Positions 51,566 to 59,758 of a DNA stretch of 64,000 nt are shown piece by piece. Both the position numbers and the translations under genes were made by a program. Position 1 is the first letter of the stretch. Each line of letters opens with the position of its first letter. The notes below the pieces were generated by a model, which was given only the letters and a program-made list of their open reading frames with translations, did not search any database and was not told where the DNA came from. This DNA comes from Nonomuraea turcica (GTDB lineage: Bacteria > Actinomycetota > Actinomycetes > Streptosporangiales > Streptosporangiaceae), in the NCBI RefSeq assembly GCF_030718205.1, contig NZ_JAUZQF010000044.1, positions 1 to 64,000 on the forward strand, written 5' to 3'.

Positions 51566-52351
51566 TCAGAGAGCCAGCACCCGCCGTACTGCCTCCATCA
51601 GGCTGTCCCGGTAGGACCCGCCGAACAGCACCACGTGCACGAGCAGCGGATGCAACTGGTGCAGCGGCACCCGCTCCCTCCAGCCGTCCGCCGGAGGCCA
51701 TTCCTCCTGGTACGCCCCCAGCACCCGATCCAGGTACGGCAGCCCGAACAACGCCATCATGGCCAGATCCGTCTCCCGATGCCCTCCATGCGCGGCGGGA
51801 TCGACCAGCACAGCGGACCCGCCGGACCACAGCACGTTCCCGCTCCACAGATCCCCATGGATCCGCGAAGGCGGCTCGGGCGGCCCAGCAACCTCGGCGA
51901 AGCGCTCCACGGCCCGCTCGACGGCGGCCACGTCCGAGGCGGGTAAGTGCGCCTGACGTAGGAAGGGCAGGACCCGCCGCTCGGCATAGAACGCCGGCCA
52001 GTCGTCACACGGCGCGTTGTCCATCGGCAACTCGGCGATGAACCCGGGCCACGGCGCCCCGAAGCCCGAGGCCCCCGAGCGATGCAGCCGGGCCAGCTCC
52101 CGCCCGAACCGCTCGGCCGCCGCCATGGTCGGGCGTTCCTGCTCCACCCACGACAACACGAGCCGGTCGGGACCGACCTCGATCACCTCGGGAACCGCGA
52201 TCGCCTCGCCGAGCCACCTCAGCCCGGCCGCCTCCGAAGTGAACATTTCGGAAACAACGCCGGTCTTCGCGAACACCTGCCGCCCGTCGTCGAGCACGCC
52301 CCGCTGCAGGCGCCAACCGTGGGATGAGCCCAGGTCCTCAGTCGATCTCAT
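51566..52351 (-). CDS. Fructosamine kinase family protein
   Basis: 261 residues from ATG 52351, overlapping the phosphatase gene by 14 bases. An APH-like kinase fold: GRQVFAKTGVVSEMFTSEA for the N-lobe, catalytic loop RIHGDLWSGNVLW and metal Asp in LVDPAAHGGHRETDLAMM. This family phosphorylates ketosamines on glycated amines or proteins, marking them for repair. The coupled phosphatase gene suggests a joint role in protein-damage repair; that is inference. Confidence 0.88.
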   Translation of the reverse strand: MRSTEDLGSSHGWRLQRGVLDDGRQVFAKTGVVSEMFTSEAAGLRWLGEAIAVPEVIEVGPDRLVLSWVEQERPTMAAAERFGRELARLHRSGASGFGAPWPGFIAELPMDNAPCDDWPAFYAERRVLPFLRQAHLPASDVAAVERAVERFAEVAGPPEPPSRIHGDLWSGNVLWSGGSAVLVDPAAHGGHRETDLAMMALFGLPYLDRVLGAYQEEWPPADGWRERVPLHQLHPLLVHVVLFGGSYRDSLMEAVRRVLAL

Positions 52352-52811
52352 CGGCAATGTGCTCCGCCAGGCCCTCGGCGGCCGACTCGACCAGCGCGAG
52401 GACCTCCTCGAACCCCTCGCGCCCCCCGTAGTAGGGGTCGGGCACTTCGGCACCAGGCGGTGCCGCGGGGTCGAACGAGCGGAACAGACGCACCTCCACG
52501 CCGGCGGGCGCCATCCGCCGCAGATTGGCAAGATTGTCCAGATCCATGGCCAGGACCAGGTCATACCTGTCGTACCAGTCCTTGGTGAACTTCCTGGCCC
52601 GGTGCGTGGAGCCGTCGTAACCGTGGTCGGACAGGATGTGCAGCGCTCGCTCATCCATGGGGTCTCCCTCGTGCCAGCCGCCGGTCCCCGCGCTCTCCAC
52701 GACGACGCGATCGGCCAGCCCCCGATCGGCGAGGGCCTTGCGCAGCACCACCTCCGCCATCGGTGACCTGCAGATATTCCCCATGCACACCACACATACG
52801 CGATAGCTCAT
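52338..52811 (-). CDS. Low-molecular-weight protein-tyrosine phosphatase
   Basis: 157 residues. The P-loop VCMGNICRSPMAE (C-x5-R-S) is near the N-terminus, and the general acid Asp is in VPDPYYGG. It dephosphorylates phosphotyrosine or small aryl phosphates. A fructosamine kinase and an LMW phosphatase in one operon is a recurrent actinobacterial arrangement as I recall. Confidence 0.92.
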   Translation of the reverse strand: MSYRVCVVCMGNICRSPMAEVVLRKALADRGLADRVVVESAGTGGWHEGDPMDERALHILSDHGYDGSTHRARKFTKDWYDRYDLVLAMDLDNLANLRRMAPAGVEVRLFRSFDPAAPPGAEVPDPYYGGREGFEEVLALVESAAEGLAEHIADEID

Positions 52812-52869
52812 CTCTCTAGGATCGCCCTTACGCGGTATTCATACGACCAGGAACACCTCTTTGTACCTC

Positions 52870-52902
52870 GGTCACGGGTCGTTCTACTGCTGTTCACTTT
52901 CA
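52870..52902 (+). promoter_or_regulatory. PHO-box-like direct repeats before pstS
   Basis: Three consecutive 11-base units, GGTCACGGGTC, GTTCTACTGCT and GTTCACTTTCA, share the G-T/G-TC-A start of the Streptomyces PhoP direct-repeat unit. They sit 56 bases before the pstS start, where PhoP activation would be expected in phosphate starvation. Confidence 0.6.
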
Positions 52903-52957
52903 CCCGGTGTTATCGGAGGTGTCGAAGTAAAGATCTCACTAGGGACGAGGAAATACC

Positions 52958-53956
52958 GTGACCCGTGGACAGCGCCGCCTCAGCGCGGTGGCGACGGCCG
53001 CCATCGTTGTGGGCCTTTCGGCCGCCTGTGGCGGCACCAACACCACTCCGCCCGCCGGGGAGGGCACAGCTTCCGCCCCTGCCAGCCAGGGCGCCCCCGC
53101 CGAGCTGGCCGGGCAGGTCAAGGTTGACGGCTCCAGCACGGTCGCCCCGCTGACCAGCGCCGCCGCTGAGTTCTTCAGCGAGGAGCAGGCCAAGGTCAAC
53201 GTGACCGTGGGCACCTCCGGCACCGGTGGCGGTTTCGAGAAGTTCTGCAACGGCGAGACCGACATCTCCGACGCCTCCCGTCCGATCAAGGACGAGGAGA
53301 AGGCCGCCTGCGACGCCAAGAGCATCAAGTACACCGAGCTCACCGTGGCGACCGACGCGCTGACCATCGTGGTGAACAAGGAAAACACCTGGGCCACCTG
53401 CCTCACCGTCGACCAGCTCAAGAAGATGTGGGAGCCGGGCGCGGAGAAGAAGATCACCAGCTGGAACCAGGTCGACCCCAAGTTCCCGAACGAGCCGCTG
53501 AAGCTCTTCGGCCCGGGCACCGACTCCGGCACCTTCGACTACTTCACCGACGAGATCAACGGTGAAGAGGGCGCGAGCCGCAAGGACTACAGCCCCAGCG
53601 AGGACGACAACGTCACCGTCCAGGGCGTCGAGGGCAGCAAGGGCGGCCTCGGCTACTTCGGCTACACCTACTTCGAGGAGAACGCCGCCAAGCTGAAGGC
53701 CGTTGAGGTCGACGGCGGCGATGGCTGTGTCGCGCCGAGCGTCGAGACGGCGCAGAACGGCACCTACAAGCCGCTGGCCAGGCCGCTGTTCATCTACCCG
53801 TCCACCGCCGCTGTCAAGCGGCCGGAGGTCGCGGCCTTCCTCGACTACTACGTGGCCAACATCAACAAGATCGCGACGGACGCGAAGTTCATCCCGCTCA
53901 ACACGGAGCAGGAGAGCAAGCTCAAGGCCGACCTGTCGACGCTGAAGAGCAGCTGA
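52958..53956 (+). CDS. pstS: Phosphate ABC transporter substrate-binding lipoprotein
   Basis: 332 residues from GTG 52958, seven bases after GAGGA. The signal peptide with lipobox LSAACGG makes it a membrane-tethered lipoprotein. The phosphate-binding motifs VDGSSTVAPLT and GTSGTGGGFEKFC, and FGPGTDSGTFDYF, match PstS. It is the first gene of pstSCAB. Confidence 0.95.
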   Translation: MTRGQRRLSAVATAAIVVGLSAACGGTNTTPPAGEGTASAPASQGAPAELAGQVKVDGSSTVAPLTSAAAEFFSEEQAKVNVTVGTSGTGGGFEKFCNGETDISDASRPIKDEEKAACDAKSIKYTELTVATDALTIVVNKENTWATCLTVDQLKKMWEPGAEKKITSWNQVDPKFPNEPLKLFGPGTDSGTFDYFTDEINGEEGASRKDYSPSEDDNVTVQGVEGSKGGLGYFGYTYFEENAAKLKAVEVDGGDGCVAPSVETAQNGTYKPLARPLFIYPSTAAVKRPEVAAFLDYYVANINKIATDAKFIPLNTEQESKLKADLSTLKSS

Positions 53957-54894
53957 TGGCGGTTCGCGACTCCGCGACCGTGCCGGGGACTCCCCAGTCC
54001 CTGGCGCGGTCGCGCCCGCGTTATGGCGAGATGGCCATCAAGGCGACCCTCCTGCTGGCCGCCCTGGTCTCCATCGCCACCACGGTCGGCATCGTGTTCT
54101 CCCTCCTGGAGCCCACGATCAGGTTCTTCGGGGAAATCAGCGTGGTGGAGTTCTTCACCTCCACCAACTGGGGACCGCTGTTCGAACCCCCGAGCTACGG
54201 CGTGCTGCCACTGGTCAGCGCGACCCTCATCACGACCGGCATCGCGATCGTCGTCGCCGTCCCACTCGGCCTGGCCGCCGCGATCTACCTGTCCGAATAC
54301 GCCAAGCCACGCGTCAGGAAAATCTTCAAGCCGGTTCTCGAGGTGCTGGCGGGCATCCCGACCGTGGTCTTCGGGTTCTTCGCGCTGAGCTTCGTCACCC
54401 CGCTGCTGCGGAACATCCTGTGGTTCGAGATCGAGATCTTCAACGCCCTGAGCGCGGGTCTCGTGGTCGGCTTCATGATCATTCCGATCGTGGCGTCGCT
54501 GTCGGAGGACGCGATGACGTCGGTGCCGAACAGCCTGCGCGAGGGCTCCTTCGCCCTCGGCGCCTCCAGGATGGTCACCTCGCTCCGCGTGGTGCTGCCC
54601 GCGGCCTTCTCCGGCATCGTCGCGGCCGTCATCCTGGCGATCTCGCGGGGCGCGGGTGAGACGATGATCGTCTACATCGCCGGCGGCGGTCAGCCCAACT
54701 TCACCCTCGACCTGGGCGTCGCGATGCAGACCATGGCCGCGTTCATCGCCGCGGCAGGTTCGGGCGACGTGCCGGTGGGCACGGTCGACTACAACACCAT
54801 TTTCGCGGTCGGCGCCCTGCTCTTCGTGATGACGTTCGTCATGAACTACGTCAGCGCCCGCTTGGTGCGGAAATATCGTGAGGTGTACGAGTAA
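53956..54894 (+). CDS. pstC: Phosphate ABC transporter permease PstC
   Basis: 312 residues; its ATG shares one base with the pstS stop (TGATG). About six membrane helices, starting with LLLAALVSIATTVGIVFSL. The EAA-type coupling loop is LREGSFALGASRMVTSLRV. It pairs with PstA to form the channel. Confidence 0.95.
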   Translation: MAVRDSATVPGTPQSLARSRPRYGEMAIKATLLLAALVSIATTVGIVFSLLEPTIRFFGEISVVEFFTSTNWGPLFEPPSYGVLPLVSATLITTGIAIVVAVPLGLAAAIYLSEYAKPRVRKIFKPVLEVLAGIPTVVFGFFALSFVTPLLRNILWFEIEIFNALSAGLVVGFMIIPIVASLSEDAMTSVPNSLREGSFALGASRMVTSLRVVLPAAFSGIVAAVILAISRGAGETMIVYIAGGGQPNFTLDLGVAMQTMAAFIAAAGSGDVPVGTVDYNTIFAVGALLFVMTFVMNYVSARLVRKYREVYE

Positions 54895-55784
54895 TGGCAG
54901 TTCTCTCGACGCCGCGCTCCGCCGTGCAACTGGCGAGCCAGGGGCGCCCGGTCAAGGAAATCTTGTTCCGGATGCTCCTGCTCGCCAGCCTGGCGCTGGC
55001 GCTTATCTTCCTGGTCGCCCTCCTCACCTTCGTCCTGGTGGAGGGCTGGCCGCGGATCGACGCCCGGCTCTGGGAGAACATGCCGTCGATCCGCAATCCG
55101 GAGATCGCCGGCGCCCAGTCCGCCATCACGGGCACGCTCTGGGTCATCTCGCTGACCGCGGTCATGACGATTCCGACGGGCATCGCCGCGGCGATCTACC
55201 TGGAGGAGTACGCGGACCGTACCCGCTGGTACAACCGCGTCATCGAGCTCAACATCCAGAACCTCGCCGCCATCCCGTCGATCGTCTACGGCATCCTCGG
55301 CCTGGGCATCATCGCCCGGACGATCGGCCTCGGCTTCAGCGTGATCACCGCGTCGATCACCCTCGGCCTGCTGGTGCTCCCCATCGTGATCATCGCCTCG
55401 CGTGAGGCGATCCGGGCGGTGCCGCCGTCCATCCGGGAGGGGTCGCTGGCACTGGGCGCCACGCAGTGGCAGACGATCTACCGACAGGTGTTGCCCGCGT
55501 CGATCCCCGGCATCGCGACCGGCTCGATCTTGGCCCTCTCCCGGGCCATCGGCGAGGCCGCTCCCCTGATCATGCTGGGTGCGGTGTCCTTCATCCGCTT
55601 CAACCCGGACGGCATCTTCGCCAGCTACACCGTCCTCCCGATCCAGATCTTCAACTGGATCTCCCAGTCGCGTGAGGGATTCCACATCCTGGCCGCCGCC
55701 GCGATCGTGATCCTGCTGCTGATCCTGCTGCTGATGAACTCGGTGGCGATCTGGCTCCGCAACCGCTATCAGAAGCGCTGGTGA
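54894..55784 (+). CDS. pstA: Phosphate ABC transporter permease PstA
   Basis: 296 residues, ATG overlapping the pstC stop (TAATG). About six helices (LLLASLALALIFLVALLTF first), with coupling loop IREGSLALGATQWQTIYRQ. Typical length and motifs for PstA. Confidence 0.95.
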   Translation: MAVLSTPRSAVQLASQGRPVKEILFRMLLLASLALALIFLVALLTFVLVEGWPRIDARLWENMPSIRNPEIAGAQSAITGTLWVISLTAVMTIPTGIAAAIYLEEYADRTRWYNRVIELNIQNLAAIPSIVYGILGLGIIARTIGLGFSVITASITLGLLVLPIVIIASREAIRAVPPSIREGSLALGATQWQTIYRQVLPASIPGIATGSILALSRAIGEAAPLIMLGAVSFIRFNPDGIFASYTVLPIQIFNWISQSREGFHILAAAAIVILLLILLLMNSVAIWLRNRYQKRW

Positions 55785-55792
55785 AGGAAGAT

Positions 55793-56641
55793 ATGAGTGA
55801 GATAGGAACCCCCATGGCGAACGTCACCGTCCGTGGCCCCGAGGCCCCCCGAAACCTCGAGGCCCTGGATCCGGTCTTCACCGTCTCCGACCTCAGCGTT
55901 TTCTACGGCGACTACGAGGCCGTGCGCGAGGTCGACATGCTGATCGGCAATCGCGAGATCACCGCCATGATCGGCCCCTCCGGTTGCGGCAAGAGCACGG
56001 TGCTGCGGTGCTTCAACCGGATGAACGACCTCATCCCCGGCGCCCGCCCGGCCGGCAAGATCCTCTACCACGGTGAGGACCTCTACGGCGACCACGTGGA
56101 CCCCATCGAGGTACGCCGCCGGATCGGCATGGTCTTCCAGAAGCCCAACCCCTTCCCCAAGTCGATTTACGACAACATCGCCTACGGCCCCCGCGTCAAC
56201 GGCACGAAGGGCAAGATGGACGACCTGGTCGAGCAGGCGCTCACCCGGGCGGCCCTGTGGGACGAGGTCAAGGACAAGCTCAAGCAGAACGCCCTGTCCC
56301 TGTCCGGCGGTCAGCAGCAGCGCCTGTGCATCGCGCGGGCCATCGCGGTCAGCCCCGAGGTCATCCTCATGGACGAGCCGTGCTCGGCCCTCGACCCGAT
56401 CGCCACCACCAAGATCGAAGACCTGATGCAGGAGTTGGCGCGCGATTACACGATCGTGATCGTCACGCACAACATGCAGCAGGCCGCTCGCGTCTCCCAC
56501 CGCACCGCGTTCTTCACCGCCGAGGTCGACGACAAGGGCGTGCGGCACGGCCGCCTCGTGGAGTACGACGAGACCAGCCGCATCTTCACCAACCCATCCG
56601 ACAAGCGCACCGAGGACTACATCACGGGACGCTTCGGCTGA
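55793..56641 (+). CDS. pstB: Phosphate ABC transporter ATPase PstB
   Basis: 282 residues from ATG 55793 with GAAGGAAG before it; GTG 55781, overlapping pstA, is an alternative. Walker A GPSGCGKST, Q-loop VFQKPNPFPKSI, signature LSGGQQQRL, Walker B VILMDEP. MVFQKPNPFP is characteristic of PstB. The N-terminus is about 20 residues longer than usual. Confidence 0.95.
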   Translation: MSEIGTPMANVTVRGPEAPRNLEALDPVFTVSDLSVFYGDYEAVREVDMLIGNREITAMIGPSGCGKSTVLRCFNRMNDLIPGARPAGKILYHGEDLYGDHVDPIEVRRRIGMVFQKPNPFPKSIYDNIAYGPRVNGTKGKMDDLVEQALTRAALWDEVKDKLKQNALSLSGGQQQRLCIARAIAVSPEVILMDEPCSALDPIATTKIEDLMQELARDYTIVIVTHNMQQAARVSHRTAFFTAEVDDKGVRHGRLVEYDETSRIFTNPSDKRTEDYITGRFG

Positions 56642-57366
56642 TGACCCAGCAGCAGGCGGCATCCACGATGCACGGGGACACGAGGACCAAGCCCGTACTG
56701 CTCATCGCCGACCCCGACAGCGCCGTGGTCGAGGCACTGGCCACCGCCCTCGAACGCGAGGGCGTGGCCGTCACCGGCGCGCCTGACGGCGCTCAGGGGC
56801 TGCTGCAGGCGGGAGCCCTGCAGCCGGACGTGGTGCTCGTCTCGGCCACGCTCCCGGTCATCGACGCGGTCGAGTTCGTGCGCGCGGTACGGCTCGCGCG
56901 AGCCGTACCGGTGCTGCTCGGCGTCGGCGAGGGGCACGCCGAGCAGGCTGTGCGCGCTCTCGCGGCCGGCGCGGCCGCCTGCGTGGCCCGGCCTTATCGG
57001 GTGCTTGAGCTGCTGCCGTTCATCCAGGCGTCCTCGCCCGAGTCGCGCAAGGTGCTGATCGTGGGCGGGGTCGAGCTGGACGTGCAGGCCTACCAGGTAC
57101 GCGTGGGCGGGCGGGCCGTGCACCTGCCGCTGCGGGAGTTCGAGCTGCTGCAATACCTCATGCGCAACGCCGACCGCACGGTCACCCGCGAGCAGATCAT
57201 GCGCAACGTGTGGCACACCGCCGCCACCACCTCGACGAACACGATCGCCGTGCACGTCAAGCGGCTGCGGGCACGGCTGGGCGACGAGGACGACCAGCTC
57301 ATCCAGACCGTGCGCGGCGTGGGCTACCGGCTGGTCACTCCGGGCATGACCGGAAGTCCTGCATGA
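56641..57366 (+). CDS. Atypical winged-helix response regulator lacking the phospho-Asp
   Basis: 241 residues; ATG overlaps the pstB stop (TGATG), so it belongs to the pst operon. The receiver domain keeps the acidic pair (LLIADPDSAVVEAL). The phospho-acceptor position is Ser (VVLVSATLP instead of the usual LD-x-x-LP), the Thr/Ser switch position is Gly (VPVLLGVGE) and the conserved Lys is Arg (CVARPYR). The C-terminal OmpR-type winged helix is normal (REFELLQYLMRNADRTVTR, IAVHVKRLRARLGDEDD). It is probably a phosphorylation-independent regulator and may act with or against PhoP. Confidence 0.88.
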   Translation: MTQQQAASTMHGDTRTKPVLLIADPDSAVVEALATALEREGVAVTGAPDGAQGLLQAGALQPDVVLVSATLPVIDAVEFVRAVRLARAVPVLLGVGEGHAEQAVRALAAGAAACVARPYRVLELLPFIQASSPESRKVLIVGGVELDVQAYQVRVGGRAVHLPLREFELLQYLMRNADRTVTREQIMRNVWHTAATTSTNTIAVHVKRLRARLGDEDDQLIQTVRGVGYRLVTPGMTGSPA

Positions 57367-58261
57367 TCCTTTTGGCGACGCCTTCGACCGTCGCGATCCC
57401 GTACCCGACGTCGGAGCTGCCCTCGGTGAGCACGGCCACGGCGTAGTCGTGGCCGTCGCCCCTGATCAGGCCCACGCTGATCACGGCCCAGCGCTTGGTC
57501 GAGACGCGCTTGAGCCAGCCGTTCTTCAGCGCTACCCGCTCGCCCCGGCACGCGGCGGCGCTGATGCCCCAGTCCTGGCCGTCGACGACCTTGCCCATGA
57601 GCCCGAGCACCCGCTCGCGCTCCGCGCCTTTGAGCGGGCTCTTGCCGGACACCAGGGCGCTCATGAGCCGGATCTGGTCGTCCACCGACGTCCGGGTGAT
57701 GCCCCAGCAATACAGGTCGAGGCAGTCACCGGGGACGCCCTGCGTGTGTTTCAGCCCGAATCGCCGCCCGGCCTTGGTGAATCCGGACGCCCCGCCGATG
57801 CGTAACCAGAGCCGGTCGGCGGCGTGGTTGTCGCTGTAGTGGATCATCAGCTCGGCGTCCCGCCTGACCGCCTCGGGCACCTTCTTCCACGGCGTCTTCA
57901 GCAGCAACGCCATGAGGATCTGGACCTTGGCGCTGCTCGCGGTGATCAGCCGCTCGCCTGGGTGGTAACGGTAGAGCCGCCCGGTCGCCAGGTCCTTGAC
58001 CATGGCGGTGACCGGCCCAGGGCGGCCGGCCAGATAGCGGTCGAGCCGTTTGGTGATCTGTTTGGCCGGGATCGGCCCCACGGCCTCCTCGGCCGCAATG
58101 CTCTCGAGCCACGCCAGGCTCGCCTCCCGGGCCACGGGCACCGCCCACACGGGACCTCTGGGCCGTTCGGGACGTGGCTCCACGGGCGCCGTGACCAGTG
58201 ACAGGACCAGGGCGAGCGCGAGCACCACCCGTGCTGACGCCTGCCGCCGGCCCCTGATCAC
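57335..58261 (-). CDS. Secreted beta-lactamase-fold serine hydrolase
   Basis: 308 residues. The N-terminal hydrophobic segment (VVLALALVLSLVTAPVE) suggests export. Class A-like motifs: S-x-x-K as SSAK, SDN in IHYSDNHAADRLW and KNG in VALKNGWLKRVS where beta-lactamases have KTG. It may be a penicillin-hydrolysing or a D,D-peptidase-like enzyme. Its 3' end overlaps the response-regulator gene by 32 bases in convergent orientation. Confidence 0.82.
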   Translation of the reverse strand: MIRGRRQASARVVLALALVLSLVTAPVEPRPERPRGPVWAVPVAREASLAWLESIAAEEAVGPIPAKQITKRLDRYLAGRPGPVTAMVKDLATGRLYRYHPGERLITASSAKVQILMALLLKTPWKKVPEAVRRDAELMIHYSDNHAADRLWLRIGGASGFTKAGRRFGLKHTQGVPGDCLDLYCWGITRTSVDDQIRLMSALVSGKSPLKGAERERVLGLMGKVVDGQDWGISAAACRGERVALKNGWLKRVSTKRWAVISVGLIRGDGHDYAVAVLTEGSSDVGYGIATVEGVAKRIMQDFRSCPE

Positions 58262-58294
58262 CCGGGCATTATCACGAAGAAGCGCGATGCGCCG

Positions 58295-59179
58295 CTAGAC
58301 GGCGGCGAGCAGTTTCGCGATCGAGTCGTCGTCACAGGTGTCCCAGAAGCCACCCACGACGTCTTCCAGGTGCTCCAAGGAGTCGGCCCGGAACAGCACG
58401 TCCTGATATTTCGTGATGTCGTAGTGCGTCGTGCCCATGGCCGCCAGATCCAGCGGCCTGATGTCCATGGCGCGGAACTCCTCGATCTCCCCGTACGACG
58501 ACAGAATCCCCGCCCCGTACGCCCGGAGCTCGCCCCGCTCCTCCATCACCCCGAACTCCAGCGTGAACCAGAACACCTTCGACACGAACTCCAGCGCCTC
58601 CTCCCCCTCGACCCGCCGCGCCGCCTGACCGGCCAGGCGGTACAGGGCGGCGTAGCGGGAGCTGGCGAGCGCGTTGGCATGCCCGATCACCTCGTGGACG
58701 ACGTCCGGCTCCGGCGTGTAGAAGGGCACCGAATGGTGGCGGATGTACTGCGTCGAGTGGAAGAACCCGTCCGCGAGCACCCCGTAGAAGTCCCGCAGCG
58801 GCACCAGCCCCGCCGCCGGCAGATACCGGAACCCGGTCAGCGGCTCCAGGAGCCGCGAGACCTCCTCCAGCTGCGGGATGCGCTCGGCCGGCAGCCCCAG
58901 CCGGGCCACGCCGTCGAGATACTCCGCCGTGGCGTATGTGGCGTGCTTGACCGCCAGCTCCCTGCTGACCATCGCCCACACCTCATGCTCCTGCTCGGTG
59001 TACTGGGCCGCGGGAATGGGGGTCCCTGGACGATAGTCGACCGCGAGCTTCGCGATCGCGTTACGCCGCGCCCGGTAGACCGGGTCGGCGAACCCGGGAT
59101 GCGACGCCGAGAGCTCGACCACCACCGACCCGTCGGCCTGGGCCGCGACCGGGGCGAAGTATTGCGCTTCCTCAAACAT
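58295..59179 (-). CDS. phhA: Phenylalanine 4-monooxygenase
   Basis: 294 residues. Aromatic amino-acid hydroxylase fold: iron ligands in PDVVHEVIGHANAL (two His) and a Glu in the following helix region; FYTPEPD and VFWFTLEFGVMEE are family blocks. It converts phenylalanine to tyrosine with tetrahydropterin and oxygen, the first step of phenylalanine catabolism. It lacks a regulatory N-terminal domain, as bacterial forms do. It is divergent from an Lrp-type regulator that probably controls it. Confidence 0.92.
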   Translation of the reverse strand: MFEEAQYFAPVAAQADGSVVVELSASHPGFADPVYRARRNAIAKLAVDYRPGTPIPAAQYTEQEHEVWAMVSRELAVKHATYATAEYLDGVARLGLPAERIPQLEEVSRLLEPLTGFRYLPAAGLVPLRDFYGVLADGFFHSTQYIRHHSVPFYTPEPDVVHEVIGHANALASSRYAALYRLAGQAARRVEGEEALEFVSKVFWFTLEFGVMEERGELRAYGAGILSSYGEIEEFRAMDIRPLDLAAMGTTHYDITKYQDVLFRADSLEHLEDVVGGFWDTCDDDSIAKLLAAV

Positions 59180-59305
59180 GCCCAGATAACAGCAAGTTCC
59201 GCTTTTCCTGGCAAGAGCGCGTAGTTTTGCTGCGCGATACGCTTACTTTCGCACTCCCATAGCCGCATAATCTGGTCGAATCGCACAGTCCTGGAAGGGG
59301 CCGGT

Positions 59306-59758
59306 ATGGACGAGCTGGACACCAGGTTGCTCGTGACCATGCGGGCCAACCCGCGCATCGGCCTGACGGAGCTCGCCCGCCTCCTGGGCGTGGCCAGGGG
59401 CACGGTGCAGGCCAGGGTGGAGAAGCTGACCGCACGCGGGGTGATCGAGGACTTCGGGCCCACGGTGTCGCCGGCCGCGGCCGGGCATCCGATCCTGGCG
59501 TTCGTCTGGCTGCAGATCGCCCAGGGCCGGCTGGAGGAGGCGGTGGCGGCACTGCGTGCCGTGCCGCAGATCCTGGAGGTGCACGGGACGAGCGGCCAGC
59601 ACGACCTGCTGTGCCGGGTGGTCGCCAGAAGCACCGATCATCTGCAGGAGGTCATCGCCCGCGTCCTGGCCTCGCCCGCCGTGCAGCGTACGGACACCAC
59701 GATCGCCCTGTCCACCCAGATCCCGTACCGCATCGAGCCCTTGCTCGAACGGGGTTAG
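59306..59758 (+). CDS. Lrp/AsnC-family regulator
   Basis: 150 residues. N-terminal helix-turn-helix (MDELDTRLLVTMRANPRIG, LTELARLLGVARGTVQARV) and C-terminal RAM domain (LRAVPQILEVHGTSGQHDL). It lies 126 bases from phhA on the other strand, so control of phenylalanine breakdown is likely. Its stop overlaps the stop of the large gene on the other strand. Confidence 0.88.
   Translation: MDELDTRLLVTMRANPRIGLTELARLLGVARGTVQARVEKLTARGVIEDFGPTVSPAAAGHPILAFVWLQIAQGRLEEAVAALRAVPQILEVHGTSGQHDLLCRVVARSTDHLQEVIARVLASPAVQRTDTTIALSTQIPYRIEPLLERG

Noticed and set aside
52352..52795. N-terminal extension of the fructosamine-kinase frame by about 148 codons
   Set aside because: The extension is an out-of-frame reading of the phosphatase gene; ATG 52351 gives the normal family length.
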